From Mucilaginibacter sp. L196 (GTDB lineage: Bacteria > Bacteroidota > Bacteroidia > Sphingobacteriales > Sphingobacteriaceae), in NCBI RefSeq assembly GCF_009765905.1, contig NZ_LMUO01000004.1, positions 120,549 to 184,548 of the forward strand: 64,000 bases of DNA, read 5' to 3'. The position numbers and the translations under genes are program-made. The notes below the pieces were generated by a model, which was not told the origin of the DNA, made no database searches, and worked only from the letters and a program-made list of their open reading frames with translations. Below, in pieces: positions 36,118 to 45,483 of this stretch; positions within the stretch are counted from its first letter, which is position 1; each line of letters opens with the position of its first letter.

Positions 36118-37824
36118 TTACCATGCTAATTTTAAAAGAGAGACTCCCTGTCTTTTTAATGAAATATTCATTTCGGCCTTCCCTCCGTGCACCATAACTT
36201 TGGTGATTACCCCTTTCTGTTGTAACAGACCCGACTTTTCCAGTTTTGAAATCTGCTTTGCCGAAGGATGCTGCGGCGATCCCATATTTTTCCAAACCTG
36301 ATATGAATTACTGTAGCGATCGTCGATGCGGTACTCCGTCAACTGTACCGTTTTGACGGGTAGATTGTTAACAACAATTGATATGGGTTGAGGAACCGAA
36401 GGAATATCATCATCATGATAGTTCCAAACCATTACAATAACTGAGGCTGCACTTTTGGTTGCCAAAGCGCCTATATCTGATTTTACTCCGCTGGCACTCG
36501 AATTTACCATTGATTGAAGATTTGTCATTTGACTACCGGTAACCCCCAACCGGATAGGCCCCATGAGTCCTAACATTCTGAATATATTCAGAACCGGCTT
36601 ATCTACTCCGTTCGTTGCCAGATCTCTATAACCATAAAACCATGGCTGATTCTCAAATTCAAATGACCAGGAAACGGCACCCATCAGGTTGATTTGCAAT
36701 GAATCAGCTAGTAAATATTCGCGTGCAAAGGAAGCCGCTGTGTAACTGGAGTAGAGGGTCCCGTTGCGATAGGCATTTTCCGGGCTTGTTGCCATTCCGC
36801 ATGCAGCGCATCCTTCAGGGTCAGATTCACCGATAACTATTGGAATATATTTAGTTTCAGGATAAGAAGCAACAATTTTAAACCCTGATTCAATATCTTG
36901 CAATTGCGGGGCCATGTTCATTCTTACATGGCCATCAACTAATTTTGGCTGACCCTTTGCATGAAAAGAAATGACATCCAGGGGAGACCCTATCTGACCA
37001 GTTGCATAATTGGTGCCGTGAATACAATGTTGTATAAAAGCATTCAGAAAATTTACGCCGCCAGGACTCCCGCCCCCTGCAACTTCAGGACCGCCTACTT
37101 TTGCTGAAGGCAGAGCCCTTTTAACACCATGAGCAGCGTAATCATAAAGCTTAAAAAATTCATCCCTCGTCCCGGACCAATAACCAATGTTGGGTTCATT
37201 CCAGACCTCCCAGTACCAACTTTCAACTTCCTTTTGGCCATACCTTTCTACTGAATGTTTAACCCATTGGTAAACAAGCTCCTCCCATTTATGATAATCT
37301 TTTGGCGGATATGTCCAGCCCGTAAAGAGTTCGTTTGACTTACCGGGTTGCCAATTGTGCCTATAGGGTTTGGGATGCGTTGATAAAGCTTCGGGCATAA
37401 AACCGATTTGGGCATATGGTTTAATTCCCAGTTTAACATAGACGTCAAAAATACTATCGATGATACGCCAATTATATATAGGATGACCATTCGCATCTTC
37501 GGTATAGGCGTTAGTCGACCCCCACTTTAAGGCTGCGGTTCCGTCGCCTGTTGTCAACAAATTATGTACCCGCAGGTGTACCGGTGCAGGACTTAATAAA
37601 GCCAGCTCGGAAAGAAGTATTTTCCCGTCCTTCATATAGGTATAGTTTGGTTCATCATGACCGAACCACGCCCAAATAGGGTTCATTGCTCCAACTTCAT
37701 TATTGTAATCTATCACAATTGATGCACTATCCCGCTTTGCTTTTTCCTGGGCGGTGGACTTCTGCGAAAACATCAGCCCCATGATGGTTAAAGTTATAAT
37801 TTGCTGTATATATCGACTTTTCAT
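36118..37824 (-). CDS. GH39-family glycosidase
   Basis: 568 residues with a signal peptide (QKSTAQEK). TIM-barrel clan GH-A enzyme: HLRVHNLLTTGDG, then WEVWNEPNIGYW with acid/base Glu210, and a later VIGESDPEG that supplies the nucleophile candidate. GH39 covers beta-xylosidase, iduronidase and newer arabinosidase activities; the setting among arabinosidases favours an arabinose- or xylose-releasing role. It starts 2 bases after the stop of the double-GH43 gene, so the two form an operon ending about 150 bases before HTCS1. Confidence 0.83.
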   Translation of the reverse strand: MKSRYIQQIITLTIMGLMFSQKSTAQEKAKRDSASIVIDYNNEVGAMNPIWAWFGHDEPNYTYMKDGKILLSELALLSPAPVHLRVHNLLTTGDGTAALKWGSTNAYTEDANGHPIYNWRIIDSIFDVYVKLGIKPYAQIGFMPEALSTHPKPYRHNWQPGKSNELFTGWTYPPKDYHKWEELVYQWVKHSVERYGQKEVESWYWEVWNEPNIGYWSGTRDEFFKLYDYAAHGVKRALPSAKVGGPEVAGGGSPGGVNFLNAFIQHCIHGTNYATGQIGSPLDVISFHAKGQPKLVDGHVRMNMAPQLQDIESGFKIVASYPETKYIPIVIGESDPEGCAACGMATSPENAYRNGTLYSSYTAASFAREYLLADSLQINLMGAVSWSFEFENQPWFYGYRDLATNGVDKPVLNIFRMLGLMGPIRLGVTGSQMTNLQSMVNSSASGVKSDIGALATKSAASVIVMVWNYHDDDIPSVPQPISIVVNNLPVKTVQLTEYRIDDRYSNSYQVWKNMGSPQHPSAKQISKLEKSGLLQQKGVITKVMVHGGKAEMNISLKRQGVSLLKLAW

Positions 37825-37826
37825 TC

Positions 37827-40016
37827 TTATTTGAGTTTATTTAGCGTAACGGCCTTTATCCCCACTTTAGTCGGAATGACCTGTTTAATCCGTCCGTCAC
37901 TTTCAAAGTCCATCTTATCAATACAAACCTCTCGGTTGTATCCAGCTGCGTCTCCCATAAAAATACCATTTGGATAGTTAAACCGATGATAAACTAAATA
38001 CCACTCGTCTTTTCCAGGCAATTGGAGTACGGCATTATGCCCGGTACCATAAATACCCGCCGCTACATTTTTTTGAATTACAATATTATTATCGGGAATG
38101 CTGATTTTCCCAAGCGGTGAATCGGTAATGCCATAACGAACCTTGTAATTCGGGCTTCGCGTATCGTCCTCGGACCATGTGATATAATATTTTCCATTCC
38201 GATAAAAAACATAAGTACCTTCACGAAAAGTAGCATCCGGTGTTAAAATGCGGGTCGTTTCGGTTTTAATGGAGATCATATCGTCATTAAGTTCAGCTCC
38301 AGCCAAATAACCATTTCCCCAGTACAAATAGCTTTTTCCGGTTTTAGGATCAGAGAAGACATCCGGGTCGATCTGTTGTCCGCCGGTGATGCCTTCGGGA
38401 CGATGGTCTATCAAAGGTTTACCGGAATCAATAAATGGGCCCAGGGGATCGTCTGCTACAGCGACACCAATTTTTTGCGCGGCAACGAAATAATAGAAGT
38501 ATTTAAATTTATCATTGATCTTCTTTTCGATGATGCAAGGTGCCCAGGCATTTGTATGCGCCCACGTTACATCTTTATCTAAATCCAATATTTTCCCTTC
38601 GTCTTTCCAATCAACCAAGTTAGCTGATGAAAAAACCTTAAAATAAGTTCCGGACCAATTGGTAAAGCCATCACTTGTGGGATAGATATAAAATTTGCCT
38701 GTTTTTTGAGCATATAGAATTTCAGGATCGGCATAAAATCCGCTTAGTACCGGATTGTGATCTTCCTGAACGTTAACCTGGTAGGTTTGTGCCAGGTGAT
38801 TTGTGATGCTGACTTTATATTTAACTGGTCCTTTTGTAAAATTCTGCGGTTTAGCCGGCGATATTTTCACTCCCGGAAATATTAAAAACAAGGGGTTAAA
38901 AGAATGAAGCTGCGCGTTTGAATTAACCGGTAAATAAACTTCATGATGAGCTGTATCCAGGGCGATATTCTGCTTCTTTATTGCCCCTGCACTTGCATAC
39001 GTTATTACATCATCGGTTGTATACCATTTATTTATCAATGCCTGTGCTTCCTTTCCTGTTATGGACATTACTGTGCCATGGCGGGGATGAAAATTCATTG
39101 AAACTTCCTGGTCAATTACCGTAAAATTTTTCAGGTCTTTACTTTTGGTAAATTGATATTTACCTTTTTTATAAACATCGTACATCAAAATCCACTCGTC
39201 AGAATTATTAAGTTTAAATGTTCCGGACCCTTCTACCGCTTCATCTGTTTTTTGCAGATAATGGTTATCTTCAATGATATAACCAGAGGTAAGCTGAGAT
39301 GAAATTGCTTGTTTTATACCTGGAAGCTGATCTTCGGTTTTGAAGAACAAATGATATTTCCCGTTTTTAAAGGCTATATCCGCATCTATGCAGGCAAAAC
39401 CACCCGGGCTGAAGAAGAGTTGCTTGGGAACAGTAATCAGTCCTGAAAAATCTTTGTTTGCATAAGCGTAATAAATTTTATCCGGGCCGTTTCCCTCGCG
39501 CATGGACCAATAAACCATATACATTTTCTTATGATTATCATATATTGTTTGTGGTGCCCAAACACGGTTAACCCCTGCGAATTCATGAAATTTATCCGGT
39601 ATATTTACTATGCTGGTTTTCCAGTTAATCAAATCTTCGGAATGCATAAAAACCATAGCATAATTTGGTCCCCATCCGTTTTTTGCAACTTGCATATCTG
39701 TTGCGACCATATAAAAACTGTGGCCATCTGCACCACGTAAAATATGGGGATCACGAACACCACCAGTGGAACTGATCAATGAAGAATTCAAAACAGGATT
39801 ATTAGCGTTTAATGCCCGAAAATTATAACCATCATTACTAATAGCGAAGCGTATTGCCTCTTCTCCTTTTTCCCCACCTGTGAAGTAAGTAAACAAATAG
39901 GCAGTTAAGGTATTTGTTGGTTTAACAGTTTGAGCGTTCCCATTAATAAAAAACATCAAAAGACATGCAGTTATAAGGCCGCTAAAAATTCTAAATACTA
40001 GTTTTCCTTTATTCAT
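37827..40016 (-). CDS. two-module GH43 protein (arabinosidase/xylosidase type)
   Basis: The frame opens at 40028; the Met at 40016 (MNKGKLVFRIFSGLIT) begins the signal peptide; 729 residues. Residues ~30-340 are one GH43-type propeller (TGGVRDPHILRGADGHSFY, VWAPQTIYDNHKKMY, EAVEGSGTFKLN). A linker follows (~345-425) and then a second GH43 module (~430-725; GFYADPEILY, NAWAPCIIEKK, QQIDPDVFSDPKTGKSYLYW, EGTYVFYRNGKYY). Two complete propellers in one chain suggest that two linkages are cut by one protein, or that one module binds. First gene of the operon with GH39, divergent from GH16. Confidence 0.85.
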   Translation of the reverse strand: MNKGKLVFRIFSGLITACLLMFFINGNAQTVKPTNTLTAYLFTYFTGGEKGEEAIRFAISNDGYNFRALNANNPVLNSSLISSTGGVRDPHILRGADGHSFYMVATDMQVAKNGWGPNYAMVFMHSEDLINWKTSIVNIPDKFHEFAGVNRVWAPQTIYDNHKKMYMVYWSMREGNGPDKIYYAYANKDFSGLITVPKQLFFSPGGFACIDADIAFKNGKYHLFFKTEDQLPGIKQAISSQLTSGYIIEDNHYLQKTDEAVEGSGTFKLNNSDEWILMYDVYKKGKYQFTKSKDLKNFTVIDQEVSMNFHPRHGTVMSITGKEAQALINKWYTTDDVITYASAGAIKKQNIALDTAHHEVYLPVNSNAQLHSFNPLFLIFPGVKISPAKPQNFTKGPVKYKVSITNHLAQTYQVNVQEDHNPVLSGFYADPEILYAQKTGKFYIYPTSDGFTNWSGTYFKVFSSANLVDWKDEGKILDLDKDVTWAHTNAWAPCIIEKKINDKFKYFYYFVAAQKIGVAVADDPLGPFIDSGKPLIDHRPEGITGGQQIDPDVFSDPKTGKSYLYWGNGYLAGAELNDDMISIKTETTRILTPDATFREGTYVFYRNGKYYITWSEDDTRSPNYKVRYGITDSPLGKISIPDNNIVIQKNVAAGIYGTGHNAVLQLPGKDEWYLVYHRFNYPNGIFMGDAAGYNREVCIDKMDFESDGRIKQVIPTKVGIKAVTLNKLK

Positions 40017-40946
40017 TTCAATTCTCAAAAAATATAATTCAGCGCGTGGTTTATAGCGATAATCTTCATTCTGATATCAATAAAAAGTACATTTATTTTA
40101 ACAAGAATAATTTTAAAGTCAATCAAAGCAATAAACCAGGTTATGTGGCATATTAAAGCTCAATAATTTATATTGGTATTATTTTAGGTATAATGAAGGC
40201 AAGCTAAATATATTTTTTTCAGTTTCAAAAATAAATGTTATTAAAACACTAATTAATTGGCTGTTATTATTTCTGGCAAAACATCTTAGTTCTACGACAT
40301 TTACTCCCGGTCATTTTTGATAGGTCAATTCGTTGAAAGGTGCTGCGGAGAGCAGCACCGATTTCAATTTCGGAATTCAAAATTCCATATCAATTAAACC
40401 AGAGAAAACAATTTATTAAAACTTAGGCTCGAATTTTAATTACAGCAGCGAAAATGGGTTTACAAATAAGCGATCTGATAAACAATGTTTAAATAGACAA
40501 GCTATCATTAACATTTCACCAGCAAATAAAATACTTATCATTAATGTTGTTATATTAACAATTATCTTTTTATTAAGTGTTATTAGCATAAATTAGAGTA
40601 GATGAAAGTATAGTGCTAAGTGCACAATTGCTGAGTTGATTGGCTTGCTCAATTTCTTAATACTTCATACCTCTAAGAAACCGGGTGCCATAACGTACCT
40701 AAGGCTGCCGCCAAAAATGAAAAGTGATTTGAGCGTTATTTAAATCTATTTCAGCGCATAACCCACCACATCTTTTTGGTTATTTGCGATACCAATTAGC
40801 GTTAGAAATTTATGTTATTAAAACCTGACATTATTAAACTGATTTTAAAACAACGGGTCGACCTTGTGAACGCCTCCCCATCACCCCTGTTTATGCTTAT
40901 ACGTTAAAAATCTCAGGAAACAATTGAAGCCGATATAATCAGTAAA
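40017..40946. other. divergent intergenic region between GH43/GH39 and GH16/GH29 operons
   Basis: These 930 bases hold the two divergent promoters and no gene that I can support. Visible structures are a strong GC-rich hairpin at 40339-40359 and a small dyad TTGTTA-TAT-TAACAA at 40547-40561. Neither has a T-run that would make it a clear terminator. The length is generous for two promoters, so a small RNA is possible, but nothing in the sequence proves one. Confidence 0.5.
40339..40359. other. isolated strong hairpin
   Basis: GGTGCTGC and GCAGCACC pair perfectly over 8 bp around the 5-base loop GGAGA, in otherwise AT-rich DNA. No T-run follows on either strand. It could be part of a small RNA or a protein-binding site. 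Confidence 0.5.
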
Positions 40947-41864
40947 ATGCTAACCCAAAAAATGAAACTAAACAAATTATCTTTCACCCTTTTACTACTG
41001 ACACTGTCGGTTTGGAGTCACGCCAGTCGAAAAATTATTGTAGAACAAATTAAGGCACGAAGCTTTTCAATAAAAAAAGACACCTTGATTGATCCTCAAA
41101 GTGACGGTTACAAATTAGTGTGGGCAGATGAATTCAATAAAAATGGGCCTGTAGATCCGAAAGTTTGGGGTTTTGAAAACGGCTTTGTAAGGAATAAGGA
41201 ATTTCAATGGTATCAGCCGCAAAATGTGAGATGCGAAAATGGTTATTTAATAATCGAAGGTAAAAGGACTCATTATCCTAATCCATTGTATAACCAGGTA
41301 GATACAAATTGGAAAAGGCAAAGAAAATTTGTTGAATTTACTTCAGGCTCCATAAATACTTCAGGGAAAAAAAGTTGGAAATACGGTCGTTTTGTAATGC
41401 GTGCGCGAATAAATACAGCTATGGGATTATGGCCAGCCTTTTGGACACTAGGAAACCAGGCTCAATGGCCATCAAACGGAGAAATAGATATTATGGAATA
41501 TTACCGGCATGATCTGTTAGCGAATATCGCGGTAGAAGCTAAACCACATAAAGCCTTATGGTACTCCAACAGGAAGGATATATCGACATTTAAAGACAAG
41601 AACTGGGCGACAAAATTTCATGTATGGCGGATGGATTGGGATAAAGACGGAATAATGTTATATGTAGATGATATGTTAATGAATCAGGTACGTATGAAAG
41701 ATTTATATAACAGAGATGCACCAGGATCATACCCTTTTCAACAACCTCAATATATCCTTTTAAATCTTGCAATTGGGGGTATTCAGGGAGGTGATCCTTC
41801 TAAGACAACCTTTCCGGCCCGGTTCGAAGTGGATTATGTAAGAGTTTATCAAAAAAGCGAATAA
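40947..41864 (+). CDS. GH16-family endo-glycanase
   Basis: 305 residues (Met at 40947, or 40962 which begins MKLNKLSFTLLLLTL), with a signal peptide. The beta-jelly-roll shows the GH16 ExDxxE motif: Glu179, Asp181 and Glu184 in GEIDIMEYY. It also has LVWADEFNKNGPVDPKVWGF at the start, MGLWPAFWTLG and a final FEVDYVRVYQ. GH16 members cut beta-1,3/1,4-glucans and galactans; the neighbours fit an endo-acting enzyme on a beta-1,3-galactan or beta-glucan backbone, but the subfamily cannot be fixed by eye. It is followed 52 bases later by GH29. Confidence 0.9.
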   Translation: MLTQKMKLNKLSFTLLLLTLSVWSHASRKIIVEQIKARSFSIKKDTLIDPQSDGYKLVWADEFNKNGPVDPKVWGFENGFVRNKEFQWYQPQNVRCENGYLIIEGKRTHYPNPLYNQVDTNWKRQRKFVEFTSGSINTSGKKSWKYGRFVMRARINTAMGLWPAFWTLGNQAQWPSNGEIDIMEYYRHDLLANIAVEAKPHKALWYSNRKDISTFKDKNWATKFHVWRMDWDKDGIMLYVDDMLMNQVRMKDLYNRDAPGSYPFQQPQYILLNLAIGGIQGGDPSKTTFPARFEVDYVRVYQKSE

Positions 41865-41916
41865 GAATTATTTTCAACCATAATATTTAAAAGTAAGTCA
41901 CCTATAACATTCATAC

Positions 41917-43332
41917 ATGAAAATCAGCCTATCACTTCCGAGCATTATACTCACTCTTTTACTAACCATTTTTGCAGCTACCGGAAGAACCCAATCCATT
42001 GTGTTAGCTAAGCCTTCCATCGATCAACTGGCTTTCCAAAATATGGAGATGGGCGTTTTCATACACTTCAGCATTGACACTTATGCCGCACCTGGGGCAA
42101 TTCAGGGAAGCACACCTGCTTCGGCATTTAACCCAACCCATTTGAATGCCGACCAATGGGTGCTCGCCGCTAAAGCTATGGGTGCAAAATATGTAGTACT
42201 TACTGCCAGGCATGAACAAGGTTTTTGTTTATGGCCCACCAAAACAACTGATTATAGCATTAAATCGAGCCCTTATAAAAATGGGCATGGTGATATAGTG
42301 AAAGAGTTTGTAACGGCGTGTAGGAAGTATGGCATGAAAGTGGGCTTATACACCCCCCCTTGGATTGACTCACATTGGGAATCGATTCATAATGGTTACA
42401 AGGGTGGTGAAACTGCCAATATTAATAAACTTAATGACCCTGTGGTATACAAATTGGATTTAAAAAAGGAAAAACAGCAACTTAAAGAGTTGATGACCAA
42501 TTATGGCCCTTTAGTTTTTATCTGGGACGACCATTTTGGCCGCTCCGATGTATTGGATTCGATTCCGCTTGGTGGCAGATTTAGAGAATTTTATAAGGAG
42601 ATAACCAGCTATGCACATAGTTTACAGCCACATTGTTTATTATTAGGACGAGACGTGGAACACGTTGGGAATGAAAACGCGCATGCGAGTTATCCATTGT
42701 GGAACGCGCTAAATACAATAGACGGTACAATATACACCGTAAGTAAAACCTATAAATGGGATCACGCAAATACAGGCGATCCACTAGGTAGGTTATATCG
42801 CCCGCAAATTGCACCGACAACCAATGCATTCAGTACCGGGGGGTGGATGTGGAATGGCCCGCGCAAGCCCCAGCCTCTTGATAGACGCATGAAAGCTTAT
42901 TATGAAACTGTAGGGCGTGGATCCAGCATAATTATCAATTTAACGCCCGACCGATCCGGACTAATTCCAACAGATCTCGTCGCTGCTGCAAAGGAAACCG
43001 GTGACGAGATTAAACGACGTTTCGGCCACCCGGTTGCCGTTTCTACATCCAAGGCACCTGTACAAATAATTAATTTTGTGGTTTCAAAAACCTTCAATCA
43101 TGTCGTCACTATGGAAGATTTACATACCGGGCAAAAAATCTCGAAATATATCATAGAAGCAAAAATAAATGGCCGGTGGAATCAAATAGTTACAGGTGAA
43201 ACTATAGGACATAAGCGGATAGATCAATTCCCAACAGTAACTGCTACCGCTTTACGTTTCAAAGTAACCGGCGTTGTGTCTAAACCTGCTGTGATGCGCA
43301 GTATCGCTATATTCAACGTATCCGGTATTTAA
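41917..43332 (+). CDS. GH29 alpha-L-fucosidase (b)
   Basis: 471 residues with a signal peptide (ATGRTQS). GH29 motifs: MEMGVFIHFSIDTYA, VVLTARHEQGFCLWPT and the nucleophile region FIWDDHFG (Asp205 the likely nucleophile). C-terminal beta-sandwich from ~350, with a discoidin-like ending. It is distant from the other GH29 (18386-19804), so it probably belongs to a different subgroup with different linkage preference (1,3/1,4 versus general). Second gene of the plus-strand pair with GH16. A convergent hairpin at 43401-43439 follows. Confidence 0.88.
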   Translation: MKISLSLPSIILTLLLTIFAATGRTQSIVLAKPSIDQLAFQNMEMGVFIHFSIDTYAAPGAIQGSTPASAFNPTHLNADQWVLAAKAMGAKYVVLTARHEQGFCLWPTKTTDYSIKSSPYKNGHGDIVKEFVTACRKYGMKVGLYTPPWIDSHWESIHNGYKGGETANINKLNDPVVYKLDLKKEKQQLKELMTNYGPLVFIWDDHFGRSDVLDSIPLGGRFREFYKEITSYAHSLQPHCLLLGRDVEHVGNENAHASYPLWNALNTIDGTIYTVSKTYKWDHANTGDPLGRLYRPQIAPTTNAFSTGGWMWNGPRKPQPLDRRMKAYYETVGRGSSIIINLTPDRSGLIPTDLVAAAKETGDEIKRRFGHPVAVSTSKAPVQIINFVVSKTFNHVVTMEDLHTGQKISKYIIEAKINGRWNQIVTGETIGHKRIDQFPTVTATALRFKVTGVVSKPAVMRSIAIFNVSGI

Positions 43333-43400
43333 ATTAAAATAACTATAATACGGTAACCTGAGATCAATCTTTTAATTTTCTCGCCTTACCATATCCCAAC

Positions 43401-43439
43401 ATACCAAAAATGAGTGCTTTAAGTGCTCATCTTTGGTAT
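43401..43439. terminator. hairpin between convergent genes
   Basis: A 17-base arm ATACCAAAAATGAGTGC pairs with its partner across a 5-base loop, with one mismatch and two wobbles. It lies 68 bases after the GH29 stop and 34 bases after the GH2 remnant stop on the other strand, so it can serve both directions. The A/T-rich stem bases act in place of a separate T-run. Confidence 0.65.
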
Positions 43440-43472
43440 CTGGATGCTTAATCAAAAAAATCAATTGTGCAA

Positions 43473-44340
43473 TTAAAGGGATTGATTTTCTGTTGATAAG
43501 CTGACTAAAGCAGATTTTAGTCCTTCACATTGGGCTTTTAATATTATTCTTCCAGGAGTTTTGCCTGCTTTTACAATAACCATGCATCTTCCCTTCCAAG
43601 CCTTTCTTTCCGGATTTTGAAAACTCTCTAAACTTACGGGGTTTGCATTACCAACACCAACTATTTTCGCATCACCTGTAATTGAAAATTTTACCAGATT
43701 TTCAGCCAGTGGGTTAATCTGACCTTTATTATCAATCAACTCTACAGTAATATAACTTAGATCTTGTCCGTCTGCTTTTAAATGGGTTTTATCTGGAATC
43801 AATTTAATTTTTACTGGTTCCTCCGCGGTACGCAAAATCGAGCTCTGTACTGGTTTATCATTACTATAACCAATTGCCTTTAACTCTCCGGCATGATATA
43901 AAACACTCCAAGTAGCTATAAATTTAGTTGATCTGTTAGTGGGCTTTACTCCCAAAGACCGATTATTAAGAAATAATTCCACTTTATCACAGGAAGAATA
44001 CACACTCACTTCCAAAGGTTTATTTTCATATCCTTTCCAGTTCCATTCGGGCACCGCGTCTACCCAATTCCATCTGGACCAGACCTCCTTATTAGGATTT
44101 TCTTTAAAGGAAGGAACCGGTGGTTTTACAAAAACCGATAGTTGATTAGTTTTCCATAATGCATCCCTATAATAAGATTGCGGGCGTTTCCAGCCGCATA
44201 TATCAATATCTCCGCAAAACGCAAGGTTCCAGGGATAAAAGTTGTTATTTAACGGATACCCTCTCCAGCCAATACTTGCTTCGCCAATATAGTCCCAGGC
44301 TGTCCATACAAAATCGCCAATCACGTAGGAATGATCCTCA
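43473..44340 (-). pseudogene. C-terminal remnant of a GH2 beta-galactosidase-like gene
   Basis: About 285 residues remain: the end of the TIM barrel (VIGDFVWTAWDYIGEAS), DUF4982 (CDKVELFLNNRSLG) and an Ig-like C-terminal domain. Family resemblance begins at LVEDHSYV and stops abruptly upstream at an IS-like sequence. Both catalytic glutamates, which in the intact GH2 at 19801-22257 lie upstream of this point, are gone, as are the signal peptide and N-terminal domains. It cannot be a working enzyme. The missing part would be about 500 residues. Confidence 0.85.
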
Positions 44341-44520
44341 ACTAGATATTCCGAGAGGCTTGACCACGTGATTCTGTAGGATTTAGAGCACCGATTTGTG
44401 TACTCATTATTATAGAAAATGGCTAGTAAGTATCAATAAATTGATATGGTCAAAGTGTTCCGGAATTAATTGTTTGCTTTGCCGGAACGCGGTGGTCACT
44501 GGCTCCGGAATTTCCATTCA
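44339..44520. mobile_element. IS21-like end-to-end scar (about 180 bp) between GH2 and GH3 remnants
   Basis: Both edges carry the same inward-facing motif with identical spacing: ATTCCG-N7-TGACCAC at 44348-44367 on the plus strand and at 44511-44492 on the minus strand. Further copies of the TTCCGG/TTTGACC type lie inside the right edge (around 44448-44466). Multiple such end repeats and a TG terminus (minus strand, 44520) are reminiscent of IS21-family ends. No transposase is present, so this is an internally deleted copy or a mini-element. The family name is from memory; the inverted motifs are directly visible. No target duplication is seen. Confidence 0.6.
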
Positions 44521-45203
44521 TGGTCGCTCATTTCCACCGCGCTATAATCCCTGCCCGCCGTTACGGCACCGTAAGCAGCAAAATGTTTAGCTGTGGCCAT
44601 TACAGCATCGGTACTACCCAAATGTTCTCCCTGAAACCCTTTTACTCGTGCCTCGGCAATACAACTACCTAAATAAGGGTCTTCACCTGCACCTTCCATA
44701 ACACGTCCCCAACGCGGGTCGCGGGAAATATCTACCATAGGGGCGAAAGTCCAATGAATACCGGATGCGGCAGCTTCCCTGGCTGCCAAATGAGCCGACA
44801 ACCTGATCTCACTCATATCCCAGGATGCTGCCTCGGCCAGCGGTATCGGAAAAGTTGTTTGATAACCATGGATCACATCCAATGAAAAAAGCAATGGGAT
44901 TTTTAAACGGCTTTGCATTGCCAATGACTGAACCTCGCGTGTATTTTTAGCACCTTTAACGTTCAACATTGAACCCACCCAACCATTTTTAATTTCAACC
45001 TGCAGGTCGTTTTTCTTTTCATTGGCAGGTCCCGTCATTACTTTGCCGGAGTATTGATTAAGTTGCCCCACCTTTTCCTCCAGCGTCATCCTTTTAATCA
45101 ATAGATTGACTTTATGAAGAATAGTAGGATTTTGCTTTTGAGCATTTACCTGATGACTGACTAGAAGGGCTAAAAAAATAATTGAAAAACGAAGCGAATA
45201 CAT
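44521..45203 (-). pseudogene. N-terminal remnant of a GH3 beta-glucosidase-like gene
   Basis: About 228 residues of genuine GH3: signal peptide (SHQVNAQ), KRMTLEEKVGQLNQYSG, FSLDVIHGYQTTFPIP, DISRDPRWGRVMEGAGEDPY and KHFAAYGAVTAGRDYSAVEM. Just after VEMSD the frame runs into the IS-like scar and stops at 44496. The GH3 nucleophile aspartate, the second domain and the fibronectin domain (some 500 residues) are missing, so it is inactive. The start and signal peptide look intact, so it may still be transcribed. Confidence 0.87.
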
Positions 45204-45411
45204 GTTATTTTACGATAAGAGTGATATGATGGAATAAGTGCTTATTAATTTTGAAATTTGTGCCTGTTTTTAAAAAAATCAATAAGGTGATTATTGATTT
45301 GCTAACCAGCCTAAAAATCTGTCAATGAAAAAAACTCTTAAATTCATCAGTTAGGTCATTAATATTATTTAAATAAGGATGGCCATGTAGGCAATATCAG
45401 CGGTATATTTA

Positions 45412-45451
45412 TATAGATCCGCTTAATCGTTTGACATGAAGCGGATCTATA
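45412..45451 (-). terminator. terminator hairpin after GH12
   Basis: Perfect 13-base arms TATAGATCCGCTT and AAGCGGATCTATA around a 14-base loop, 33 bases after the GH12 stop. The following DNA is A/T-rich rather than a pure T-run. Confidence 0.65.
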
Positions 45452-45483
45452 AGCACTTAATTGAATCAGTCGATTAACTAATT

